Origin: Candidatus Tenderia sp.
GTDB taxonomy: Bacteria; Pseudomonadota; Gammaproteobacteria; Tenderiales; Tenderiaceae
Assembly (NCBI GenBank): GCA_030148045.1
Contig: JASBUE010000247.1
Location: 1-5,419, forward strand
DNA: 5,419 nt
Direction of reading: 5' to 3'
Below the pieces are notes generated by a model. That model ran no database searches, was not told where the DNA came from, and saw only the letters and a list, made by a program, of their open reading frames with translations. The position numbers and the translations under genes were made by a program. Positions 1-5,419 of the stretch are shown one piece after another. Positions within the stretch are counted from its first letter, which is position 1; every line of letters begins with the position of its first letter.

Positions 1-321
1 GTGGACCTGTCGCGCCTGGAGCTGAAGGTCTATATAGCGGAGGGCTCCATCGGCAAGATCAAACTCGGTGACACGGCGCGCGTCAAGGTGGACGCCTTTC
101 CCGAGCGCCACTTCGAGGCCACGGTCAGCCGGGTGGACCAGCGCGCCCAGTTCACGCCACGCGATGTGCATCTGCCGGAAGAGTGGGTGCGCATGGTGTT
201 CGGCGTCACCCTGGCGCTGGACAATCCCACCGGGGAACTCAAACCCGGCATGCCCGCCGATGCCTGGATACGCTGGCGGGCGGAGACGCCCTGGCCGCCG
301 CGCCTTATGGTACCGGAGTGA
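1..321 (+). CDS. HlyD-family periplasmic adaptor, C-terminal part (5' end outside window)
   Basis: This is the last 106 codons of a membrane-fusion (adaptor) protein of a tripartite exporter, which would bridge the inner-membrane ABC transporter to an outer-membrane channel. The frame is open from base 1. The opening GTG is probably an internal Val of the usual VDLSRLEL-type strand rather than a start, because the lipoyl and coiled-coil regions expected upstream are missing. What is seen is a beta-barrel type segment: ELKVYIAEGSIGKIKLGD, then VKVDAFPERHFEATVSRV, then QFTPRDVHLPEEWVRMVFGV, then the typical ending LKPGMPADAWI. The FTPR...VFGV and LKPGMPAD blocks resemble YbhG-like adaptors. The stop lies 3 nt before the ATPase gene, which supports one operon. 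A GGAG at 315-318 inside this gene's end serves as the ribosome binding site for the next gene. The family call is confident; the exact orthology to YbhG is inferred from context. Confidence 0.88.
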   Translation: MDLSRLELKVYIAEGSIGKIKLGDTARVKVDAFPERHFEATVSRVDQRAQFTPRDVHLPEEWVRMVFGVTLALDNPTGELKPGMPADAWIRWRAETPWPPRLMVPE

Positions 322-324
322 CGG

Positions 325-2052
325 ATGTCCGGTGCGGCGGACGGCGACTGGATCATCGAGGCCCGGGGGCTGGGACGGCGCTACGGCGAGCACCGCGCGC
401 TTGCGGATATCGGGCTGCGGGTGCGCCGTGGCGAGATCTTCGGCGTGCTCGGCCCCGACGGCGCCGGCAAGACGACCCTGATGCAGCTGTGTGCCGCCAT
501 CCTCGACCCCAGCGAGGGCGAATGCACGGTGCTCGGCTTCGACACCGTGGCGCAGGCGGCGCAGGTCACGGCGCGCATCGGCTATATGTCTCAGGGCTTC
601 ACCCTCTACGATCGCCTGAGCGTCGATGAAAACCTCGCCTTCGCCGCCGCTATCCGGAATATCGGCGCTGACGAGTTCCGGCAACGGCGGGCGCGCCTGC
701 TGGAGATGGCGGGGCTCGCGGCCTTCGGCGCGCGGCGGGCCGGGAATCTTTCCGGCGGCATGCGCAAGAAACTCTCCCTGTGCACCAACCTCATTCATGA
801 GCCGCCGTTGCTGCTGCTCGATGAACCGAGCCTCGGGGTCGATCCGCGTTCGCGCCGCGAACTGTGGCGCATGCTGCACGCCTTCCGCGATCAGGGTGCG
901 ACCGTGGTGCTCACCACACCGTACATGGACGAGGCCCTGCATTGTGACCGCCTGGCCTTTCTGCACCGGGGCGAGCTGCTGGCCGTCGATACGCCGCAGG
1001 CCTTGCGCGAGCGCAGCCGCGGCGAGGTGTTCGAACTGTTGACGACGCAAGTCGACCAGGCGCGCGGCCACCTGGCCGGACGGCCCGGGGTGATCGCTAT
1101 GCAATGGCTGGCGGACCGCTTGCGCTTTCAGCTGGCGCCCGTGGCCGGGTTGCCCGAGGCAGTGCAAGGCGAGCTTGCCGGCTGGGGGCGTTTGCAGCCG
1201 GCCGAGCCCGATCTGGAAAACGCCTTTATCCAGCTGGCCGCCACCACGGAGGCCTCCGGCACCGCAACGCGCAAGGCGCCGGCGCCGCTGAGGATCCCGG
1301 ACGAGGCGGTGTCGGCGGCGCATGTCAGCGTGCGTTTCGGTGCTTTCACCGCCGTGGATGATGTCTCGATCCGCATCGCCCCGGGCGAGGTGATCGGCTG
1401 GCTGGGCCCGAACGGCGCCGGCAAGACCACCCTGATCCGCGTGCTCTGCGGCCTGCTGCGCCCGGCGGCGGGCCTGGTCAGCGTGGCCGGCGTGGATGTG
1501 TCGCGCGACCCCCTGAGCCTCAAAGGGCGCATTGGTTACATGTCACAACGGTTTTCGCTCTACCCGGACCTCGGCGTCGATGAAAACCTGCGCTTTTTCG
1601 CCGGGGCTTACGGCCTCGGCGGCAGGCAGCGGCGCGAGGCGATGGCCTGGGCCGCCGAGATGACCGGCCTTTCCGGCATCGGGTCGCGTCGCGCCGGCGA
1701 GCTCTCGGGCGCCTTGCGCCAGCGCCTGGCGCTGGCCTGCGCCATCATGCACCGCCCCGCGGTCCTGTTCCTCGACGAGCCCACCTCCGGCGTCGATCCC
1801 ATCGCCCGGCAGCGCTTCTGGCAGCTGATCCAATCCCTGGCCGCCGCCGGTATGGCGGTGCTGGTCACCACCCATTACCTGGAAGAGGCCCGCTATTGCC
1901 ACAGGCTCGGCCTGATGGCACAGGGACGCTTGATCGCCCTCGGAAGCATGGATGAGTTGCGCGCCGGGCTGGGGGAGGGGGACAACGCGGACATGGAAGC
2001 GATCTTCATGGCCTATCTCGAGCGCGCATCCACGTCGGGGGAGAGGACATGA
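325..2052 (+). CDS. Fused two-domain ABC transporter ATP-binding protein, YbhF-like
   Basis: This 575-residue protein carries two nucleotide-binding domains (NBDs) in tandem, so it could power an ABC-2 exporter without dimerising with another subunit. NBD1 has Walker A GPDGAGKTT at 43-51, Q-loop Gln90, signature LSGGM at 142-146, Walker B Asp166-Glu167, and TTPY at 197-200 where the H-loop His would be. NBD2 has Walker A GPNGAGKTT at 361-369, Q-loop Gln408, signature LSGAL at 460-464, Walker B Asp484-Glu485 and H-loop His517. An Ala/Pro/Thr-rich linker spans about 305-328, after an AFIQL tail (300-304) typical of DrrA/YbhF-like ATPases. Both halves contain YMSQ...LY...VDENL, which points to an internal duplication. 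The length is close to that of E. coli YbhF. The ATG start follows GGAG at 315-318 with 6-nt spacing, and the stop overlaps the next start (ATGA). The Pro for His in NBD1 and the non-GG signature in NBD2 fall in the same composite ATP site. The substrate is unknown. Confidence 0.93.
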   Translation: MSGAADGDWIIEARGLGRRYGEHRALADIGLRVRRGEIFGVLGPDGAGKTTLMQLCAAILDPSEGECTVLGFDTVAQAAQVTARIGYMSQGFTLYDRLSVDENLAFAAAIRNIGADEFRQRRARLLEMAGLAAFGARRAGNLSGGMRKKLSLCTNLIHEPPLLLLDEPSLGVDPRSRRELWRMLHAFRDQGATVVLTTPYMDEALHCDRLAFLHRGELLAVDTPQALRERSRGEVFELLTTQVDQARGHLAGRPGVIAMQWLADRLRFQLAPVAGLPEAVQGELAGWGRLQPAEPDLENAFIQLAATTEASGTATRKAPAPLRIPDEAVSAAHVSVRFGAFTAVDDVSIRIAPGEVIGWLGPNGAGKTTLIRVLCGLLRPAAGLVSVAGVDVSRDPLSLKGRIGYMSQRFSLYPDLGVDENLRFFAGAYGLGGRQRREAMAWAAEMTGLSGIGSRRAGELSGALRQRLALACAIMHRPAVLFLDEPTSGVDPIARQRFWQLIQSLAAAGMAVLVTTHYLEEARYCHRLGLMAQGRLIALGSMDELRAGLGEGDNADMEAIFMAYLERASTSGERT

Positions 2053-3146
2053 ACCGCCGCCGCATCGCCGCCGTGATCGGCAAGGAGAGCCGTGAGATCC
2101 TGCGCGATCCCATCACCGTCGGGGTGTCGCTGCTCATGCCCCTGGTGATGCTGTTTCTGTTCGGTTACGCCATTTCGCTGGACCTGCGCTAGGCGACCCT
2201 GGGGGTGCTGGACGCGGACGACAGCCCCGCCAGCCGGGCGCTGGTGGAGCGCTTCGTGCAGAACGAATATTTCCGTCAGACGCGGCGCATGATCTCGGTG
2301 GATGAAGTGGAGGCGGCGCTGCAACGCAGCGAGGTGGACCTGGTGCTGGTGATCCCGGCGCGGCTCGATGCGCGTCTGAGGCGCGGCGAGCGCCCCGCGG
2401 TGCAGGTGCTGGTGGACGGCACCTATTCCTCCACCGCCTTGCTGGCGGCGGGTTATGCCCAAGCCATCATCGGCGGTTTCCAGCGGCCCGTCGACCAGGC
2501 GGTGGTGCGCCTGGAAACCCGGGTCTGGTACAACCCGTCGCTGAAGAGTGCCAACTACATCGTGCCGGGCCTGTACGCCGTGATCCTGATGGCCTTTCCG
2601 CCGCTGCTTACCGCCCTGGGGATCGTACGCGAAAAGGAGAACGGCACCATTCAGGGTATTTTCGCCTCGCCGTTGACCAGCGCCGAGTTCATCATCGGCA
2701 AGCTGGTGCCCTACGGCATGATCGCCTTTGTGCAGATGCTCATGGTCATTGCCGTCGGCTGGCTCTGGTTCGGCGTGCCGTTTCAAGGCAGCCTGGCCTT
2801 CCTGCTGGCGGCGGGATTGATCTACGTGTTCTGCACCGTGGGGATCGGCCTGCTGGTCTCCACCGTTACCCGTAGCCAGTTGGTGGCCATGCTGTTGGCG
2901 TTGATCGTGACCCTGATGCCCTCGTTTCTGTTCTCCGGGCTGCTGTTTCCCATCTTCACCATGCCGTATCTGTTGCAGCTCTATACCGCCGTCTTCCCCG
3001 GGCGCTACTTCGTCGACATCTCGCGCGGCGTGGCGCTCAAGGGAACCGGCCTGGAGACCTTGTGGCTCGAGGTCGCGGTACTTGCCGCCTACACCGTGGC
3101 GGTATTCTTTCTCGCCGCCTGGCGCCTGAAGAAGAAGGTGGCATGA
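2049..3146 (+). pseudogene. ABC-2 type permease (YbhS-like) interrupted by in-frame TAG at codon 48
   Basis: The natural start is ATG at 2049, overlapping the ATPase stop as ATGA, with a GGGGGAGAGG purine tract at 2037-2046. From there the frame reads MNRRRIAAVIGKESREILRD and a first membrane helix (about residues 24-43), then meets TAG at 2190-2192 just after SLDLR. The same frame then stays open for 317 more residues, giving 365 positions in total, a normal ABC-2 permease length. Beyond the stop come the extracytoplasmic domain (about 49-165, ending in RVWYNPSLKS), the second helix (about 171-193), the coupling motif VREKENGTI (about 193-201) and helices near 219-242, 248-274, 279-303 and 340-357, ending in a Lys-rich tail. 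The second permease has YALGLDLRHLPLAVLDQD where this one has YAISLDLR, stop, ATLGVLDAD, so TAG replaces a coding position. A GTG at 2205 could restart a 313-residue product, but it would lack the first helix. Pseudogene, suppressed amber and sequence error remain open. Confidence 0.8.
2190..2192 (+). other. In-frame amber codon within the first permease
   Basis: TAG follows codons for SLDLR and precedes codons for ATLGVLDAD, in frame with the ATG at 2049. The homologous position in the second permease is His46, between LDLR and LPLAVLD. No frameshift is needed to join the two sides, so a point substitution, for example from CAG, AAG or GAG, is the simplest explanation. The ancestral codon cannot be decided from this window. 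Confidence 0.85.
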
Positions 3147-4237
3147 TGCGCCTGGCGAGCCTGTTGGTGAAAGAGTTCATCCAGTTCTTTCGTGACCGGG
3201 TGATCCTGATCCTGATCTTGTGGCTCTATACCGTGGAGGTGATCATCTGTACCTATGCCCTGGGGCTGGATCTGCGCCACTTGCCCCTTGCGGTCCTCGA
3301 CCAGGACAACACGCCGGTCAGCCGGCAACTGGTTTCCGCATTGACCAGCGGCGACTCCTTCGATCTGGTGGGGCATCCCCCTGACATGGCCGCGGCCGAG
3401 GCGTGGCTGCAGGCCGGCCGGGCGCGGATAACCCTGGTGATCCCCCACCATTTCTCACGCGACCTGCGGCGCGGCGCGGCACCGCAACTGCAGATTCTGC
3501 TCGACGGCAGCGACGGCAATACCGCCGCCACCGCGCGCAACTACGTGCTGCTGGCCATGCAATCCCTGCAGACCGAAACCGCCCCCGCTAGTGGCCCACC
3601 GCTCGCTGCCGAGGTCCGCGTCTGGTACAACCCGGACCTCACCAACACCCGTTTCATGGTGCTGTCCATGATCGCCCTGGCCGCCCTGATGGTGGGGGTG
3701 ATTCACCCTGCCGCGACCATCGTGCGCGAGAAGGAGGTGGGCACCATGGAGCAGCTGCAGGTCACGCCCATTCGTACCGGTGAACTGTTTCTCGCCAAGA
3801 CCGTCCCGACTTTATTCATAGGGACCTTGTCGGTGTTTCCCAGCCTGCTCATCGTGTGGTGGTTCGGCGTGCCGCTGCGCGGCAGCCTTGCGCTGTTCGT
3901 GCTGTTGACGGCGCTGTTTCTGCTCAGCGCCATCGGCATCGGCGTGCTCATCGCCACCGTGTGCCGTACCCTGCAGCAGGCGCTGCTGCTCTCGTTCTTC
4001 GGATTGTTCCCGATCATGTTCCTCTCTGGTACCCTTGCCCCTGTCGCCAGCATGCCGGAGTTTTTGCAATACCTGTCCCTGGGCAGTCCCTTGCGTTATT
4101 ACATGGACGTGATCCTGGGTGTTTTTTTGAAGGGTGTCGGCATTGCCGAGTTGTGGCCCCAGGCCGTGGCGTTGTTGCTGATCGGCTTGAGCTTGTTCGC
4201 GGCGGCGTCGGTGGTGTTTCGCAGGCGCTCATCGTGA
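3143..4237 (+). CDS. ABC-2 type permease, YbhR-like
   Basis: This 364-residue inner-membrane permease is probably the partner of the preceding permease in forming the export path. A first helix lies at about 19-40. It is followed by a periplasmic domain (about 41-168) that contains LPLAVLDQDNTPVSRQL and ends in RVWYNPDLTN. The second helix is at about 171-193. The conserved cytoplasmic coupling motif VREKEVGTMEQLQVTPI (194-210) would contact the ATPase. Four further helices lie near 221-243, 248-274, 278-300 and 337-359, and the tail is basic (RRRSS-like). The start is ATG at 3143, overlapping the previous TGA; ATG at 3146 is also in frame and equally possible. AAGAAGG at 3132-3138 is the ribosome binding site. 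The ATGA overlap implies translational coupling, so early termination in the previous gene may lower expression here. The gene itself is intact, including a run of seven T at 4122-4128. Confidence 0.9.
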   Translation: MMRLASLLVKEFIQFFRDRVILILILWLYTVEVIICTYALGLDLRHLPLAVLDQDNTPVSRQLVSALTSGDSFDLVGHPPDMAAAEAWLQAGRARITLVIPHHFSRDLRRGAAPQLQILLDGSDGNTAATARNYVLLAMQSLQTETAPASGPPLAAEVRVWYNPDLTNTRFMVLSMIALAALMVGVIHPAATIVREKEVGTMEQLQVTPIRTGELFLAKTVPTLFIGTLSVFPSLLIVWWFGVPLRGSLALFVLLTALFLLSAIGIGVLIATVCRTLQQALLLSFFGLFPIMFLSGTLAPVASMPEFLQYLSLGSPLRYYMDVILGVFLKGVGIAELWPQAVALLLIGLSLFAAASVVFRRRSS

Positions 4238-4382
4238 TGGTGGCCCAAAGCCGAGGCCGGAAAAAACGGCGTCGTCGGACACACGGGTGAAGGCGCGAAC
4301 TCATGGTGCATATCCGGTTTGTTTGATGGCGCTCGGCCGGGGTGGGGTTGAATCCGCGCCGATTTGTTAGAATGGAGTATTA
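4238..4382. other. Intergenic gap between exporter operon and cytochrome gene
   Basis: This 145-nt stretch separates two functional groups. Short complementary pieces around the AAAAAA at 4261-4266 (GCCG before, CGGC after, with CCGA/TCGG outside) could form a weak irregular stem, but no T tract follows, so I do not call a terminator. TAGAAT at 4368-4373 resembles a -10 box, but it sits too close to the ATG at 4383 and has no well-spaced -35. The only supported site is GGAG at 4374-4377, 5 nt before the cytochrome start. A promoter for the next unit is expected here but not identified. Confidence 0.5.
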
Positions 4383-4853
4383 ATGAACAAAAGAATATTC
4401 ACTATATTGGTGTTGGCCCTGGGACTGGCGGCCTGCGATTCCCCGTCCTCGAATGCCGGTCGTGCACTTGAGACGTTTTCGGGGGCCGCGCTAGAGCGCG
4501 CCCACGATCCGCAACAGGTGGCCCTGGGAGAGTCGATCTATCGTCGGCATTGCGCCCGGTGCCATGGCCGCCACGGCGAGGGTGATCCCAACTGGCGCAG
4601 CCGCGATGCCGACGGCATGTTTCCGCCGCCGCCCCTGAACGGAACCGGACACGCCTGGCATCATCCCAGGCAGTGGCTGAAGCAGATGATCCTCGACGGC
4701 AGCGAGCCGGGTAGAGGCAAGATGCCGGCCTGGCGTGGGAAACTGAGCGAGGCCGAGATCGAGGCGGTGATCGAGTGGTTTCAGTCGCGCTGGCCCGATC
4801 CCGTCTATGCCGCCTGGTATGAGAATCAGCAGCGTAGCCGTGGGCTGCGTTAA
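4383..4853 (+). CDS. Mono-haem cytochrome c lipoprotein
   Basis: This 156-residue exported electron-transfer protein begins with a short lipoprotein signal peptide: MNKR, a hydrophobic core, and lipobox LAAC with the lipidated Cys at 18. The residue after Cys18 is Asp, which in E. coli disfavours Lol sorting to the outer membrane, so inner-membrane anchoring on the periplasmic side is predicted. A linker of about 30 residues leads to a single class I cytochrome c fold. The haem attachment motif is CARCH (57-61), and the likely sixth ligand is Met114 in GKMPAWRGKLS. The C-terminal helix carries EIEAVIEWFQSRWPD. This pattern suits a small c-type cytochrome donating to or accepting from a respiratory partner, which cannot be named here. 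The start is supported by GGAG at 4374-4377 and by the signal peptide beginning at this ATG. It is 37 nt upstream of the DUF302 gene and probably co-transcribed with it. Haem loading would need a cytochrome c maturation system elsewhere in the genome. Confidence 0.92.
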   Translation: MNKRIFTILVLALGLAACDSPSSNAGRALETFSGAALERAHDPQQVALGESIYRRHCARCHGRHGEGDPNWRSRDADGMFPPPPLNGTGHAWHHPRQWLKQMILDGSEPGRGKMPAWRGKLSEAEIEAVIEWFQSRWPDPVYAAWYENQQRSRGLR

Positions 4854-4878
4854 GTGGTGAGGACCTGTTGAGATAAGC

Positions 4879-4885
4879 AAGGAGA
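4879..4885 (+). promoter_or_regulatory. Strong ribosome binding site for the DUF302 gene
   Basis: AAGGAGA lies 5 nt before the ATG at 4891. It is the best Shine-Dalgarno match in the window and fixes the start of the DUF302 gene. It is much stronger than the GGAG before the cytochrome gene, suggesting the second gene is translated independently and well. Confidence 0.8.
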
Positions 4886-4890
4886 ACGCA

Positions 4891-5280
4891 ATGTCGAATT
4901 ACGGTTTTAATGTAAAGATGTCGTGCGGTTTTGATGAGGCGGTGACCAAGGTGACCGAGGCGCTGGGTCGGGAGGGCTTCGGGGTGCTCACCGACATCGA
5001 TGTGCAGGCCACCCTGAAAAAGAAACTCGATCATGACCGTCTGCCCTACCGCATTCTCGGTGCCTGCAATCCGCCGCTGGCCAAGCAGGCCATCGAGGCC
5101 GAGCCGGATATCGGTCTGTTGTTGCCCTGCAATGTGGTGGTGCGCGAGGAGGAGGACGCATCGGTCACCGTCGCTTTCATGGACCCGGCGGCGGTGTTGC
5201 GGCTGGTGGACCAGCCGGGGGTGGAACAGATCGCGGAAACGGTGCGGAGTAAGCTGCAGAAGGTGGCGCAGAGTTTATAG
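4891..5280 (+). CDS. DUF302 domain-containing protein
   Basis: This 129-residue soluble protein has no signal peptide or membrane helix and is almost entirely one DUF302 domain. The diagnostic blocks are PYRILGACNPPLAKQAIEA (52-70) and IGLLLPCNVVVREE (74-87). The N-terminus GFNVKMSCGFDEAVTKVTEAL and the segment GFGVLTDIDVQATLKKKL (29-46) match the family's usual opening, in which a strand and helix precede a conserved LTDIDV-type stretch. Cysteines occur at 12, 59 and 80; the last two sit in the conserved blocks. The biochemical role of DUF302 is not established, so no reaction is assigned. The start is fixed by AAGGAGA at 4879-4885. It follows the cytochrome c lipoprotein gene by 37 nt, which suggests one transcript and perhaps a redox or sulfur-related context, though this is inference. 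The stop lies 46 nt before a tandem repeat array. Confidence 0.92.
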   Translation: MSNYGFNVKMSCGFDEAVTKVTEALGREGFGVLTDIDVQATLKKKLDHDRLPYRILGACNPPLAKQAIEAEPDIGLLLPCNVVVREEEDASVTVAFMDPAAVLRLVDQPGVEQIAETVRSKLQKVAQSL

Positions 5281-5285
5281 GTTAT

Positions 5286-5306
5286 CAGTGAGCAGTTGAC
5301 AGTAAA
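5286..5306 (+). repeat. Three degenerate heptamers (CAGTNNN)
   Basis: CAGTGAG, CAGTTGA and CAGTAAA follow one another without gaps. All three begin with CAGT and have the same 7-nt period as the downstream array. The reverse complement of the array unit, rotated, is CAGTTGG, so these look like decayed copies in the opposite orientation. The span is short, so chance similarity is possible. Confidence 0.55.
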
Positions 5307-5335
5307 TGGTTGTGGGGCAAGCTGCTGCCAACTGC
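5292..5335. repeat. Imperfect inverted repeat at the edge of the heptamer array
   Basis: GCAGTTGACAG at 5292-5302 is complementary to CTGCCAACTGC at 5325-5335 at 10 of 11 positions, with a 22-nt loop. The right arm includes the first array unit. No T tract follows, so an intrinsic terminator is not supported. A transcript reading through could form this hairpin, and because the array repeats the right arm, several alternative pairings are possible. Confidence 0.6.
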
Positions 5336-5419
5336 CAACTGCCAACTGCCAACTGCCAACTGCCAACTGCCAACTGCCAACTGCCAACTGCCAACTGCCA
5401 ACTGCCAACTGCCAACTGC
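5327..5419 (+). repeat. Heptanucleotide tandem repeat (GCCAACT)n, at least 13 copies
   Basis: There are 13 perfect, uninterrupted copies of GCCAACT from 5327 to 5417, followed by GC, and the array runs off the window end, so its true length is unknown. There are no spacers, so this is not CRISPR. With a 7-nt unit, every frame on a given strand cycles through the same codons and none is a stop. This creates an apparent open frame on the minus strand with a seven-residue period (AVGSWQL), which I regard as an artefact of the repeat. Perfect identity implies recent expansion or homogenisation by slippage. Such heptamer arrays are known as intergenic repeats in various bacteria, for example the STRR of cyanobacteria. 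Confidence 0.97.

Noticed and set aside
1..3. GTG at the window start as a true start codon
   Set aside because: The encoded segment is only the C-terminal part of a HlyD-type adaptor, and Val fits an internal position in the strand; the gene continues upstream.
2013..2786. Long minus-strand open frame of 257 codons across the interrupted permease
   Set aside because: It is the antisense of a clear ABC-2 permease in GC-rich DNA, its translation is rich in His, Gln, Arg and Gly with no recognisable domain, and it crosses the ATPase/permease junction.
4246..4285. Terminator after the second permease
   Set aside because: The stem is short and irregular with an A-rich loop, and no T tract follows it.
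4348..4373. Sigma-70 promoter (TTGAAT ... TAGAAT) before the cytochrome gene
   Set aside because: The spacing is only 14 nt, and the -10-like box lies about 10 nt from the ATG, so the GGAG ribosome binding site would not be in the transcript.
5046..5408. Minus-strand open frame with a seven-residue AVGSWQL repeat
   Set aside because: It arises from translating the stop-free heptamer array and the antisense of the DUF302 gene; there is no supporting ribosome binding site or family resemblance.
5327..5419. CRISPR-like repeat array
   Set aside because: The units are 7 nt and contiguous with no spacers, and no cas genes are visible.

Overview
The window is GC-rich, densely coding DNA with all genes on the + strand. 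It looks chromosomal and proteobacterial, probably gammaproteobacterial. The grounds are an export operon laid out like Escherichia coli ybhGFSR, a c-type cytochrome lipoprotein, a DUF302 protein, and the absence of phage, transposase or plasmid genes. The genus cannot be read from the sequence.

Positions 1-4237 hold the 3' part of a tripartite ABC export operon. In order it encodes the C-terminal end of a HlyD-family periplasmic adaptor (cut by the window start), one polypeptide carrying two fused ATPase domains (YbhF-like), and two ABC-2 permeases (YbhS- and YbhR-like). The genes are packed with a 3-nt gap and then two ATGA stop/start overlaps, so they are very likely co-transcribed and translationally coupled. 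In E. coli the related system exports drugs and cations with an outer-membrane channel of the TolC type; the substrate here is unknown. The first permease gene has an in-frame TAG at codon 48, while its other 318 codons stay open up to the natural overlap with the second permease. The operon is therefore freshly broken, relies on amber suppression or internal restart, or carries a sequence error. The fused ATPase departs from consensus at the NBD1 H-loop (Pro for His) and in the NBD2 signature (LSGAL). These two positions belong to the same composite ATP site, so one catalytic and one degenerate site are predicted.

Positions 4238-4382 are a 145-nt gap with no convincing terminator or promoter. 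Positions 4383-5280 form a second unit of two genes 37 nt apart: a membrane-anchored lipoprotein mono-haem cytochrome c, and a small DUF302 protein with a strong ribosome binding site. This looks like a redox unit unrelated to the exporter.

Positions 5281-5419 are non-coding. Three degenerate CAGTNNN heptamers are followed by 13 perfect tandem copies of GCCAACT that run off the window end. The degenerate units match the array in reverse complement, giving an imperfect inverted repeat at the array's edge.

The most notable features are the interrupted permease, the paired degeneracy in the fused ATPase and the heptanucleotide array. I see no clear evidence of a wholly new system.
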